The notes under the pieces: generated by a model
Seen by the model: the letters and a program-made list of their open reading frames with translations, nothing else
The model's database searches: none
What the model was told of the DNA's origin: nothing
Part shown: positions 28,050 through 40,500 of the stretch, piece by piece
How the letters are laid out: each line of letters opens with the position of its first letter
Position numbering within the stretch: position 1 is the stretch's first letter
Program-made: the position numbers and the translations under genes
Assembly: GCA_026413185.1 (NCBI GenBank)
Contig: CM048649.1
Span: 75,807,447 to 75,871,446 of the forward strand
DNA: 64,000 nt
Source: Pueraria montana var. lobata
Taxonomy: Eukaryota; Streptophyta; Magnoliopsida; Fabales; Fabaceae
Direction: 5' to 3'

Positions 28050-31000
28050 TTATTCAACTAAGACAGTTCTCTTGTCAGAGACAGTCCTTTCAACCACTCT
28101 GCCTACTGAATGGCTATTCTTGCTAGTTCCACTTCCACTGGCATCTTTCTTAGTGACAGAACGTTGCATGATCCGTATAGGAATTCCACCCAAATCGAAG
28201 TCCTCCTTCAAGGACTTGGTTAAGAACCTAACGTCTGTATCAGAAAGCTGAGTCTTCCCACGCACAAACGCAACAAATGTAGGTGGCCGGGCCTTGACCT
28301 GAGTGAAATACTTGACCTTAGGCTGTGCTGCTTGATCTTTCCAAGAATGCCTGCTCATAACCTGATCAAAACCGACCCAAAGAGATAAATAAGAACGCAA
28401 ATTTACTGCCAATTGCATATTTTACTGTTACAAAAAGTGATAATGGAGTAATTGCCTTTTGCAACCAACGGTTAAGACGAGCTGTAGGTAATCTTGAACA
28501 CCATTTTTCATATGTATCAATGACCTGATTCAAGACAGTGGTCCGGCCCCTTCCCTCCAATGCTGAAATGAATACAACTGGGATTCCTGTTATCTGTTGA
28601 CAATGTCAAAAGTCAATGCTAAATCAAAATACAAACAATAAATAAAGTTCGTTATTCACGCCCTTAAAAGCAAAGAGAGAAATTGGTAAGGACTGCATGA
28701 TAAGTCGACAGCCTCACACGGCACATATCTTCTCAAGTTTGAACCATGACCAATTTTGACATGTCCAAAGACATAATTTTGACATCTATGTCAAAGACAT
28801 AACACTTTAAAGCATGATGTGTGTGTGACAGTCCAATTTATTGAACAGCTAGACTTACAGTTCAGCTTATTATTACATGACAGACCTGAGGTATAATTGT
28901 CTGAATTTCTTGTGGAACAACTTCCATAACCTTCTCATAGGATGATGATTTGTGTTTGCCTCTTAGAAGATCCATCTTGTTCACAATCACAACCAGACCA
29001 CGTCCTTCTTCCACTGCCCGTCTGGCTATAACTACTTCAGCATGTTTCATACTTCGTCTTGCATTTATAATCTGGTCAAGACAGATTTTTTCAATAAAAA
29101 AATCTTATCAATACAAAATGTAATTACCAATTAGCATATAGAAAGGGAGATGGGAGGAAAAATCATTCTGATGGATCACACTTATAAAAGAGGATATTCC
29201 ACACACATACACATACTTCACAGTCATTCATGCACTAAGTCCATCATAATTGACAGGATAACTTCACATAAGGGGTAGGTACACAAAACAGAAGGGGATG
29301 AAATGGGACACATGTTGCTCACCTCAGAAAGAACACTACACATGCTCTATAGAATCTTCAATAATAAGTATTTCAAACCAAAATCAGCAAAATCTAAGCA
29401 GCAAATTCAACATTTCCAACCAATAAATGAATTACTGGAACATATTTTAATAGGTTTAAATTTGTGTTTATTAATAGAAAGTTAGAAACATGTGAACTAA
29501 ATTGGAGCAATAGAGTATTTATGAAATTGCAATTTAGAAAGCTAAAAAATTGTCTGTATTATATCATAGTTGTGTGGCATTGTCCAAAACATAAAATACA
29601 TGTAACATATATATACCTCTTCTGCATCTAGCACCAAAGCAATTATATGAGCCCGGAGCAGACTCTTCCTTGATTGCATAATGCTCAAGGATGCTGCTCC
29701 TTTCTCCTGTTTTGTCCTCTGCAACCAACCAGCAGTATCAACCTGAATGACAACAAACATGATTATATTTATAAAATGTAACTGAAATTTCAATATTAAA
29801 TATATTAAATATACACTCAAGTTTATTACCCTTGAAGCAAAAGTATATTCAGCATGCCTATTGAGTACCTTCAATCAAAATATAAGTTTGGATGCTTATA
29901 ACCATGCTAAGCATCATGTTTGACAATTAATGTGCCAAGAAAAAAAGATTGAAGAATTAAAGGAAATTCAAAATTATAGCAAGTTAATCATGCTCACCAG
30001 ACAAAATTATAGCAATTGCATATTTTCAAGATTGAAAATCAGAAAAAGAGACACATGTGTGTATGCTTGCATGCACACATGAAATGGAAAAGAAGTGTGT
30101 GCCAATATCATCTAAATTGAAGGTCAGAAAACAAACAACTATTATGTTTTCCTCTTACAATCAACATTCCTACTTGTATCTCTAATCTCTATCAGTCTCT
30201 AATTTTATCAATACTACCAGAAGTCCAGAACCAAAGCATTCGTGGATACTTACCAGATAAATTGTTCTTCCTTGAAATTCAAACTGGGTTCTGATTGAAT
30301 CTCTTGTTAGACCAGCTTCGGGACCCACAAGAACGCGGTCTTCTTGCAACAATGCATTCAATAAGGTTGATTTACCAACATTAGGGCGTCCTACAATGGC
30401 TAACTGCAATGGCAGCTTACTTTTGTCAAGATCAAGGTCACTGCTCTCCTTGTCGTGGCTATTTTCGCGAGCACCTTCATCTATGATTAGTACAATTGAA
30501 TGCAGAATTAAAAGAAGTGATTAGACAGCAATGCAACAGTGAACTTAATGTTGATAAGTTTAAATTGCACGATCTTCCCCCCTTTGTGATCACAGAAAAA
30601 TTCATCAACAAATAATTAGTTTAGCAAGCCCTTCCATGTACCCAAAATGATAAAAGTTTATCAAGTGTAGTTATCATTCTTTCATTGCTGAATGACATAA
30701 ACTTTGACTTACCATTCAAGACACGAAGCATATGGTCCTCCAGGAGAGGCCTAAGAGACATATATAAGTCAGGCATACCGAGTCCAGTCTCAGCAGATAT
30801 GGCAATAGGATCCCCAAATCCCAACGGGCACATTTCATTTGCAGCTGAGGCCAGAGAGCCACTGGCATCAAAGAGTGATTCAGATTTGTTCATGGCAACA
30901 ATAGGTTTGATTTGAGGTGCATGTTTTCTTAACCATTTTCCAACCTCCAGATCAAGTGGATGAAGTCCAGCTCTGTTAGAGATACATTAACATGTGTAAT

Positions 31001-31547
31001 TCATTCATTCATATATTGAGGAAAAAGCACTGAGTAAGGGAAACAAACCTTCCATCAGTGAGGAAGAGTGCAAAGTGTGACCTTGCTAAGACGTTTGCGG
31101 TCATAGAAGCTGTTCTGTGGAGGATAGAAGCGGAAGTGGCTTCAGCTTCCAAGCCAGCAGAGTCCAATACCCTGAATCGTAAGTCACCCAACTTGGCAAC
31201 TCCTTCTCGTATGTCACGGGTAACATGATCATGGGGGGTGTTATATACCAGAGCCTCCCTCCTACGAATTAGACGGTTGAACAATGCAGATTTCCCTACA
31301 TTAGGTCGCCCTAGAATGACGACAGTGGGGAGCCGAGTAACTTCAATTTGAGTAAAATCAAGAGGTGCAGTCAGCCTACAAAATCCCCTCACCCTCACAG
31401 TCACAGGTGCTGCAACTGCAAAGAAAGTAAATGAACATTACATTACATTACATATCATATTGTCTTGTGCAAGTGAAAGAAAATGGAAGGAGGAATCAGA
31501 TTACGAGCGAATTTGTGGAAAAAAATAAGCCTCTGGATTCCGGTCAT
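28050..31547 (-). CDS. Double-domain GTPase Der (EngA), probably mitochondrial
   Basis: Eight exons on the minus strand: 31505-31547, 31049-31415, 30713-30972, 30254-30480, 29617-29742, 28886-29071, 28456-28593 and 28050-28361. They encode 552 residues. Der proteins bind the large ribosomal subunit and act in its assembly. There are two G domains: GRPNVGKS at 50-57 with DSAG, and GRPNVGKS at 254-261 with DTAG (301-304) and NKMD (372-375). A C-terminal KH-like domain follows. The fourth motif of the first G domain reads NKSE (165-168) rather than NKxD. The first 30 residues are rich in Arg, Phe and hydrophobics with almost no acidic residues, as in a mitochondrial presequence; this is inference. 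The start is the first ATG after an in-frame stop. The last intron, 28362-28455, is GC-AG. A second, plastid Der gene is expected elsewhere in the genome. Confidence 0.92.
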
Positions 31548-31789
31548 TTGATCCCTTCCTTGAGCTAGGCTAAGGCTATGTAGTTAAAAGTAAGTATCTC
31601 ATCCTGCAAAAATCCTTTAGCTTCAAATGGAATTGTCAAATTTGAAGCACAAAATCCTTTTCTCTTATCATTAATCTGTGTTAGTTTGCGCCGTTTACAG
31701 GACCGAAGACCGAATAGGGCTGAAGTGAAGTTGATGCATATAGAAAGGGAAAAAGGTCTACCTATGCTTTGGGTAGAGTCAGGTACAAA

Positions 31790-32150
31790 ACTTAGGGGGG
31801 CCAATTTTATTAAGCAAATATTTATGTATCAAAATTTATATTAAATACTCATTCACATAAAATAATCAAAATGTCAATTATTATAATTATTTCTATAATA
31901 AAAACTATAAAAAAATAAAAATATTTATGTAAAAAGGTGAAAGAATGTCATTATCTTCACAATAAGAAAATAAAATATTTTATCAAAAAAAAAAGAAAAA
32001 TAAATGAGACATAAATATCATTATTTGATTTCAAAATATAAATAATTTCTGTAATATTATTATTATTATTACTATTAAAAATTTCAAAATTGTAAAAAAT
32101 CAGGGGGGCAAGGCCCCTACCTCCTAACGTAAGTCTACCCTTGGATAGGG
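31790..32150. repeat. Probable transposon remnant with GGGGGGC(C/A)A motifs
   Basis: It opens near TTAGGGGGGGCCAATTTTAT and closes near CAGGGGGGCAAGGCCCC, with AT-rich sequence between. Similar GGGGG-CAA / CCCCT-type wording recurs at 37.96-38.08 kb inside Alfin-like intron 2. The exact edges and class are unknown. Confidence 0.3.
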
Positions 32151-32651
32151 TACTATAATACCCATCTCCATACCAATACTTTAAAAAAATTCTCGTATCG
32201 GACCCATACTTGTATAGATAGTAACTTTAATACCAGTATCTTTTCCCGTTGGGAACCTAAATGCCCGTACCCATTACCTATACTTTAATTAATTATGAAA
32301 AATTGATAAATAAAATATTACTTAAAAATACAAATAGTAATTAAAATAAAATCCCATTCAAAAGTAAGGTGATCCAAAAATTAAAATCTCATTCAAAGAT
32401 CATTTGTTTGAAGAAATTCAAAGATCTTTATAAAACATAATAAATAGGAAAAATTAAGAAAATAACGGAAGGTGATATTTTTTCGAAATTAAGGAACATA
32501 ATTTATCTCTGAGTAAATACAGGTATGGTTTATCTCTATAAGGAACATATATTTTTTTTTTTGTAAATTAAATAACATCATCTATCTCTTAGTAAATAAA
32601 GAACGTGATCTTTTTTATTTTTTATGGATTAAGGAACATGATATATCTTTC

Positions 32652-32657
<6 letters not shown>

Positions 32658-32690
<33 letters not shown>
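32658..32690. repeat. (ATT)n microsatellite
   Basis: An ATT run stands immediately left of the nested foldback element. A second ATT run begins right after the element at 32854. One microsatellite was therefore probably split by the insertion. Confidence 0.85.
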
Positions 32691-32853
32691 ATGGACCCCT
32701 CCTGAGTTTTACTTATATTACACCGACACTCCTGCTTTTTTGAACCATACAAAACGACTATCACTTGAGCAGGGGGTCAAAAGTAATGTTTAAAAAGACA
32801 GGGGTGTTGGTGTAATATAGGTAAAACTCAAGGGGGTTCCGTGTAATTTACTC
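32685..32853. mobile_element. Foldback MITE, shorter relative of the one at 39882
   Basis: Read from the left, it has GGACCCCTCCTGAGTTTTAC and ATTACACCGACACTCCTGC. Read from the right on the other strand, the same words return (GTAAATTACACGGAACCCCC, ATTACACCAACACCCCTG). These match both arms of the 277-base element in Alfin-like intron 3. The left end has lost its first bases. It is inserted in an ATT microsatellite, so its target duplication cannot be read. Confidence 0.65.
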
Positions 32854-34032
32854 TTATTATTATTATTATTGGTATGGTTGGGTACTAAGGTACCCATACC
32901 GGACCCGTACCAATTTAAAATTTGTGGGTAATTACCTGCACCCAAGCCCATACCCATTAAGTGGATAATTACCATACTTATCATGAGTAATTTTTATGAG
33001 TACCCATAGGATCTGGGTAGAATTGCCATCCCTAGAACTCGAGACCTTTAGTTAAGCTGAAATTGTAACACCCTAAATCCGGGTTTACATATATTCTCAT
33101 TTTTAAACTTATTTTAATTCAATAGGCATGTTAACTAACTTTAATTTTTTCAAAAACTATGAAGTTAATAAAGTAAATAGCTCTAGCTATAAAATATACA
33201 TATATACATGAAATATAGATTTTCATAACCCAAATATTTTCCAGAGTAATAGTAATATGTACATTTCCAAAGGGTATTCCAAATATATAGGGTAATAGAT
33301 TACGAAAGCTGAATGTACATACCACAAATATGAAACCTAAGTTTACCCATATTCAAATACATAAAAAGGGAAAACTTAGTCTCAGAGCAGTCATCTCTAA
33401 AACCAACCCTGCATGTTAGACCAACCTCCAAACGAAAAGTGACGAAGCTGATGAAGATAACCTTTTTATGACATCTACAGGTACTGCTACCGATTCCTAA
33501 AAGAAAAATAAACAGAGGGTGAACTCTCTGCTTCATCAAGCAGTACACACAAAACGACTTCACAGTCACATACACAATCCTACTAGCCACCATGATGTGG
33601 TTCTCTAACGGTCACACCCGAAACCTATTCGTTTCCACAGTTATTCTTGTAAATTATTTCACACTGGCCAGCTGCCACTAGAACTCCCAGAACTCAGTGG
33701 TCTTACACATTTTTGAGTTGGATGACTGTTGGGAGTACACCCTTCACCATGGTACAATGGCGGACTCTCACCAACCGATGATGTCTCGTATTTTTGTCAA
33801 GGTGGCCGAGTCAGCTACGTGATCTGTCGTCACAACTCAGTGTTTTACCCTCCAAGAACAACCTGTCTTACGATCATCTCCCAGGTACCAAATGTGGTCA
33901 TCCATTACTCTGAGGACTAACTCCCCAACAACCCTCATCACAGGGATTATTATTTCTCGTCACAATGGGGTTCCGCTGCACATGATACTGAACGGTTGAA
34001 TAGACGCCGAGCCTGAGACCCCGTCTCTGCTC

Positions 34033-34037
<5 letters not shown>

Positions 34038-34095
<58 letters not shown>
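34038..34095. repeat. (TA)n microsatellite inside the LTR element
   Basis: An uninterrupted TA run of nearly 60 bases within the internal region of the LTR element. It creates a spurious Tyr-Ile open frame. Confidence 0.95.
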
Positions 34096-34098
<3 letters not shown>

Positions 34099-35745
34099 GA
34101 GGACATTGCCTCCATCCCCTTTCTATGGGTGACCGTCACATTACGTCATGACATGCCTTTCAAACTCCGTCCCCTCTCTTTGGTATTCTCACAGTTGGAA
34201 CACCCAACGCGACTCTCTTGCCATCTTGCAATTCCAGCAATCTGCCGTACACCCGTATCATCCTTGTACAACTCTCAACTCAACATAATTCACCACGCAA
34301 AAACAATTTTATTATGTTTTATGTATTTCCTTGCTCTATCAAAACTTTACAATTTTATAAATGTTAACTTACCATTTATTCCTCCACGCAAAGGTGCTAA
34401 ACTCTTTTTATGTCCAATGCATAAAATAAAGAGTTCGTTAATTAATTTTTATTTAATAAAAATAAAATAAATCTTTTAGTCTAATTAATGTGCTCACTGT
34501 TCAAGTTTCATCTATTTGTTACATGGCAATCTAGCCACAAACACTAGAACATAGTTCTAGTCCTCACAAGTACTCGCAATCGAGTCTTGTGAATAACACA
34601 TCATACAGACAAACAACTTTATCACAAAGTTCAACCTACAGTCCAAAAGACTGTATCACAAAAGCACACAAAATCACACTTTCACGGATTAAGTACCCAA
34701 GATTCACATCTCTAGGACTTAAACCCAAAACAGAATAGGTCCATGGATATTACATATCCACTACCTTACAAAATAACAATTAATAATTATAATTGCCACA
34801 CTTCAAAATAACACACATATAGTAACAAAATTGACTAAAAAGACAGATTTTTCTTTGACAGTACTGAATGTGAGCTCTCATTGATACAAGCAAATGACCT
34901 CGGAATTTAAAATTTCTTATATCAAATCGAAGCTCTTGAAATCTATTTTATAGAAAGGTATCCCACTTATAAAATCAACATCTAGAAAATTTTATAAAAA
35001 TTTTCTAAGTCAGCAGCCCTGAATTATGAGTGCTCACTGAACATAGCTCAAAGAAATATAAATTTCTCTCACTTCCCAAACTTGTTTTGAGCTGAACTTT
35101 TTCAATAGAAAGCTAACATCTTTATCTTTATAAAAAGGTAACCCTTGCCCCCAAATTATTTCCCTATTGTTCCCAGTAAATTTGTTTCTAACAGCCTAAG
35201 TTTCAGACACAAAACAGAGCTCAAAAACCCTTGCCCTGTTTCTTTTTTAAAAAGTTAATTTAGAAATTGGACATGATAATTTTTGTAATTTATATGGTTA
35301 AAAATATTGTTTTGCCTAGTTTTTAATGGTTCAAAAATGAAAAAGAAACATTAAGCACAATAGTGGGAATTTGAGAAAAACCGAGACATGTTCCAGGGAA
35401 ACTTGAAAACAGAACAGTCATTTTTAAAGCCACAGATGAACTTCAAGAAGAAATTTATCTCCATAGTGTCAAAATAAAAGTTGTTCCTTTTTGTGTCTAT
35501 TTTTATTCAAAACAAATTTCGTGAAAAACCAACGGTTAGATCTCCCAAAAATCGTAAAACTGTGGGAGCTGTCCAGGGACACTCGAACCTAACAACCATT
35601 GTTACATTGTTTTGGGGTTTGTTTTCAACATGTAACCTTCATCAATACTGTCGTCAAGCGACCATCAAACCAATCACACACAACACAAGAAATGGTTAAG
35701 TCCACACCCCAGTCTTAGTAGGACGAACTGCTCTGATATCACTAA

Positions 35746-36461
35746 TGTAACACCCTAAATCCGGGTTTACATATATTCTCATTTTTAAACTTATTTTAAT
35801 TCAATAGGTATGTTAACTAACTTTAATTTTATCCAAATCTTAACGTGAACAAGCTTCCTTCTTTCTCTCATTCTGTTCATTCTTGTTCCTTTCATCCGAA
35901 GCTATCTTCTCCCTTTTTTCTTCTCCTGGCCGAGAGCTACCAAGGTTGAAGGGAAGCCATTTTTGTTGCTTTGCTGGTTACATACAAAGCTTGGTGATCC
36001 ACTCTCAATTACCAACAACTCATCTTCTCTTCCTCTCTCTTAGTTGAACCTCAACAAAGGTGAGGGAAACTCTTTGTGGATTCTATTTTTAGTCTAAGGG
36101 TGGTTGAGAGTTAGGGGGTTCAACCACCTACAACATGCATGTCCCTCTTTGGCTGTTGTGTGTGCTTTGTTTGAATGTTTGAACATGAAAAGTTGATGAA
36201 ATGGGTTGGAAACCCTTTGGCAGTGGCTGTGTGAGTGTATGTCCTGACCTTAGTGTTGTTTTTGTTCTTTTGAAACTGAGTGTGAAGGCCCCTGGAACAA
36301 GGGAACCCATGCCCAATTTTGGTAAAATTAATTGATTAAAGATAGAGTTAAGAAGCGACATTTTAAATTATTTCCTTATCCGTTATTTTAATGAATAAAT
36401 ATATTTTCTTACAATAAGCGTTTTATAGAAATATAAGTGCACTCTAAATTAGGGTGTTACA
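35746..36461 (-). repeat. 5' LTR of the minus-strand LTR element
   Basis: Begins TGTAACACCCTAATTT and ends GGGTGTTACA when read on the minus strand, giving the canonical TG...CA termini and short terminal inverted repeats. The last 85 bases are nearly identical to 33064-33148; one difference is seen in GGCATG versus GGTATG. Confidence 0.7.
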
Positions 36462-37301
36462 GAAACAACCTCACGCCAGTTGATCTACGTGCTCGATGGT
36501 AAATATTATAAGTAACATGATGAAAAGAAAAATATGATAAATAATCTCTTTATATATATATATAAACGTATAAGTTCTCATTGCTCTACCCTCCCCACTC
36601 TCCGTCACATCCACTTTCATTTGAATACTCTCATCTCATGAAGTAGTAATGTATTTCACTTTCCTAACATGCATCTGATATATCTTCTTCTACTTTTAAT
36701 ATTAACCGAACAATTTAAATATAATTGAATATCAGAAACTAATTTCAAATATATATATATATATATATATATATTATCTTCAAAATTTAAATACACTCCT
36801 CTTAATATATATATATATGATATATATCCTCTTATACTTTTAATATCAACTAAATCGTTTTATAAGTTATAACTGAATATCAAAATTTAAATACATTTCT
36901 AACATACATATGATATATTTTCTTACACTTTTAATATCACCTAAATTATTTAACTTAGCATTATATTTTTTTTCAATGTATCAGTTTTAATATCTTACAA
37001 TGACCTTCAAATATAATATTTATATATTAAATTTGACCGTGTAATACACGGACAAAAATACTAGTAATTAATAATGAAATAAAAATGTTGTTAATAAAGA
37101 AGAAGGAGGAAAGTGCTGGGTTTTTTTTTTTTTTTAAATAATAAAAAAAAAGTAAAGAAGAGGAGGGAGTTAATATATATAGTAATATTATTTTATCATT
37201 ATTATTATTATTATTAATCTTGGACCCCAGTTCCGTTTTGTTTCTCTCTCTCTCAGTCTCAACTCTCAAAACCCAATCCATCTTTTTATATCTCTCTCTG
37301 C

Positions 37302-37325
37302 ACCACACCACACCACACCACACCA
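37302..37325. repeat. CCACA pentanucleotide repeat in the Alfin-like leader
   Basis: About five CCACA units follow a short CT-rich run about 200 bases before the Alfin-like start codon. It is probably transcribed leader or core-promoter sequence. Confidence 0.7.
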
Positions 37326-37335
37326 CCAAATTCCA

Positions 37336-37410
37336 ATGCTTGTTCTTCCTTTTTATTTCAATCAACACTACTACTTCTACTCTTTCATGCTTTTGCTTCT
37401 CCATATTTAA
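37336..37410 (+). promoter_or_regulatory. Possible upstream ORF of the Alfin-like gene
   Basis: An ATG at 37336 opens a 24-codon frame ending with TAA at 37410, about 100 bases before the main start. It matters only if transcription starts upstream of it, which cannot be seen here. Confidence 0.35.
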
Positions 37411-37506
37411 ATTCCTTTTCCCCAAATCTATATATCTGATAGATAAGATAGGGCAAAAACAAAACCCTAGCCAATCCTACCCAATTAGTTGAGCAGAGAG
37501 AGGAAT

Positions 37507-40500
37507 ATGGAAGGAGTACCGCACCCAATACCCAGAACAGTCGAAGAGGTTTTCACCGATTTTAAGGGCAGACGTGCTGGTTTGATTAAGGCCCTCACTA
37601 CCGGTGCGCTACTCTTTTGCTCTTTCCTTTCATTCCTCCTTTTTATTTGTTTACTCACACTCTCTTCTTGCTCTTGCTTGCAGATGTTGAAAAGTTTTAC
37701 CAGCAGTGCGATCCTGGTTGGTTTTCTTTATTCTGCTTTTAACCAATTAACTAATTTTGTGGGTTTTAACACTTCATATCATACCCATTCGCCCTGTCTT
37801 TCTCAAATTGTCAATATTGCTTGTGGAATTCATTTCATGTTTTGAAAACATACATGCTGGACTCGCTCATCCATGAATATTTCAGCATTCATCTCCACTG
37901 CTTGCTGGGAAGGAGCTAGGGAAATAAATCCTCCTTCCGAGGGAGGCCAATCACAAACATAAATTCTTGGAGGGGGCAAGTTTAACATTTTCAATTTTCA
38001 GTAAAAAAAAAAAACAAGTTTGACTTTGAGGGGGTCGTATCTCCCCTCTACTTCAATTAAACTAAATCTACCCCTGACTGTGTGTTAGCCTTATCTAGGG
38101 ACACTTGAGAGTATGCATGCGCTGCATGGTTTGTGCATGTATGAGAGCAAGAGAGGGACCTGTAACACTTTTATCCCCTCCTTCCATGAGTGACTTTCAA
38201 TACAGATTTGAGATATATAGCGGGTCATTGAAGTTTAGTAACGACCATTTGTTTTCTTCCTCCTTCGCAAATGGGTAAAGTTTGACGTGTTTAATGTGAA
38301 TTTGGTTATCACTGTGCAAAGCTGTCACTACTACAAGGGTCAAGTGCTTGTCACTCTGTCCCATCAAACTTCATGGCTTGTCATTTTCTCGTTGACTTTG
38401 TTATGTTTAGAAGTTGTCAGGGAAGGCATCAACAGTTATATAAGATATAAGGGGAATGAAATGAAATAGTGGGGGCAAATTATTAATTTAACATCTTTGT
38501 TTATCATTTATTAATAAACTACTATGCCAAAATGCAATATCAACAATTAAATTTTGATTTAAATGAGAAATATCTGAATGGTTATTAAAGTAATTAACAA
38601 ATTTTGTCCTCCATAATCTCCCAAATAGGAAGAACCCAAAAGAGTGATTATTTGAAGTGTTATATGCAATGTGTTTTGTTAACATTATGTTATTATGTTA
38701 TTCTCATTGTAGAGAAGGAGAATTTGTGTCTATATGGGTTTCCAAATGAAACATGGGAAGTGAATTTGCCTGTTGAGGAAGTGCCTCCTGAACTCCCTGA
38801 GCCAGCATTAGGTATAAATTTTGCCAGGGATGGCATGCAAGAGAAGGACTGGCTATCACTGGTTGCAGTTCACAGTGACTCATGGCTGCTTGCTGTTGCT
38901 TTCTATTTTGGTGCCCGCTTTGGATTTGGTAAGAATGAAAGGTAAGAATCCTGTTCTCTATTATACACATGCAAAATATTCATTCTTATTAGCCTTACAA
39001 AATTGTTTTATTATTCTTGTAGAACTAGAACTTTCTTCCTAAACTCACTTCCATCTTCCCCTTTTATTTTTCCAATAAGTATTTGGCTTTTCATAGCCCT
39101 GCTAGTTTTGAACTTCTTTGATACATCTAAATTGATACAATCACTCATTTCAAGTGGTGCACAGTTTTTGGAATAAAAGTTATCATTAGTTTAGTCCCTT
39201 TATACATTACAATCTTTAATAATTCATGTTTTGTGTCAGTGCTAAACTGCTAGTAAGATATTTCAAGATTTTTCATGCTTCTCAATAATCTATTAAGTCT
39301 ACAGTCAAACACAAAACATAGCAATTTGTGTAATTTCTCATGAAGCACTGAACCAAATGAAAAATCAAGGTTCTTTCTGTGTGCACGTGTGTGTTTGTGT
39401 ACTTAATATAGTTTTTAACTCTGCAGGAGAAGCATACTGTTGATGGAATTGTTTAGAAAATGAAAGTGCAAGATATTCCACTTTTTATATTTATTAAATT
39501 TATGTTTTGGTTCCTGATCCTGAAAGATTGGATTTAATTCAATTTTGTCTCTCAAAAATTATTCTGTCAATTGATCACCTCAATCTCCAAATTTGACTTA
39601 ATCCAGCCCTTTTTAGAGACTAAATTGATATGCACACAATCATTAAAGGCTGACCAAGTTTTGCTTGGGGCATGGCCAAGTTATTCATATTCTTTCCCAT
39701 GGCTTAAGGTTTATGCTTGTTTGTAAATTGCATGTTCAATCATGTTTCTTTCTCACCCTGCTAGATGCTGACTGACCATGTCCTTGCCTAAATGTATCCT
39801 TATTCTCCCTTCAAGCCTTCATGTACAATGACTATCTGTATCTTATATCTTGGTAACTTTTTTGACTGTAAAAATAATTAAGAGTAAATTACACGGACCC
39901 CCTCTGAGTTTTACATATATTACACCGACACCCCCTGCCTTTTTAAACATTACTTTTAACCCCCTGTAGTTCAAAAAAGCAGGGGTGTCGGTGTAATATA
40001 AGTAAAACTCAGGGGGGGTCCGTGTAATATAAATAAAACTCAGGGGGGGTCCGTGTAATTTAGAACCAACAAATAGGGGGTTTTTTGTATGATTTAAAAA
40101 GGCAGGGGATGTCGGTGTAATATATGTAAAACTCAGGGGAGATCTGTGTAATTTACTCAATAATTAATTATTTAATTTGTAATGTTTGTCTAAAGGAACT
40201 TCTTTTTCTGTTAGTTGGCATGGTTTCTCTTTTTATTATCTTTTTCCACTCAGTTTTAAATTTCTTTCATTTGCACTGTTTTGCTTCATGTCATGTAACT
40301 TGAAACTTTATGAGGTTTAAACTTGTTCATCATGAAGTATGAAAACTTTGGAGTTTGGTGATATATTGTTGGTTAATATGTAGGATTAAACTTTATTTGA
40401 TCAAATTTTTGGCCATAAGCAACCTCAAAGATAAGTGAACAAAAGCAAAATAAATAGGGAGGAAAATGAGTGCAACACATAATAATAGAATGTGATATGA

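Larger units (their letters stand above)
32140..33040. repeat. Decayed element rich in TACCCATACC, carrying a nested MITE
   Basis: Both ends contain many copies of TACCCATACC and close variants, in opposite sense toward the two edges. The right edge is near GAATTGCCATCCCTA. The interior is AT-rich. Two ATT microsatellites and a foldback element (32685-32853) lie within it, which indicates later insertion. Similar edge sequence occurs at 13.7-14.3 kb and 44.0 kb. Confidence 0.4.
33064..36461 (-). mobile_element. Non-autonomous LTR retroelement with damaged 3' LTR
   Basis: The outer boundaries are TGTAACACCC at 33064 and GGGTGTTACA ending at 36461. The flanks GAAAT and GAAAC make a 5-bp target duplication with one mismatch. 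Read on the minus strand, 36461-35746 is the 5' LTR (716 bp, TG...CA). Four bases later comes TGATATCAGAGC (35741-35730), one mismatch from the usual primer-binding site for initiator Met tRNA (TGGTATCAGAGC). At the other end only about 85 bases, 33064-33148, match the terminal part of that LTR, so most of the 3' LTR is missing or replaced. The interior of about 2.6 kb has no gag or pol frame. It resembles TRIM/LARD-type non-autonomous elements. Confidence 0.75.
31548..37506. other. Intergenic mobile-element cluster
   Basis: About 6 kb between the Der and Alfin-like genes, which diverge. It holds decayed repeats at 31.8-33.0 kb, a nested foldback element, an LTR element at 33.06-36.46 kb and AT-rich DNA with simple repeats up to the Alfin-like leader. 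No host gene is visible. Confidence 0.7.

Noticed and set aside
31565..31804. Open frame just upstream of the Der gene as its N-terminus
   Set aside because: It begins at TTG, not ATG, and is separated from the Der frame. The ATG at 31547 has an in-frame stop upstream and splices cleanly into exon 2.
33898..34098. Minus-strand open frame with a long Tyr-Ile run
   Set aside because: It is produced by the (TA)n microsatellite inside the LTR element.
36128..36361. 77-codon minus-strand frame as a gene
   Set aside because: It lies wholly within the 716-base LTR and has no gag or pol features.
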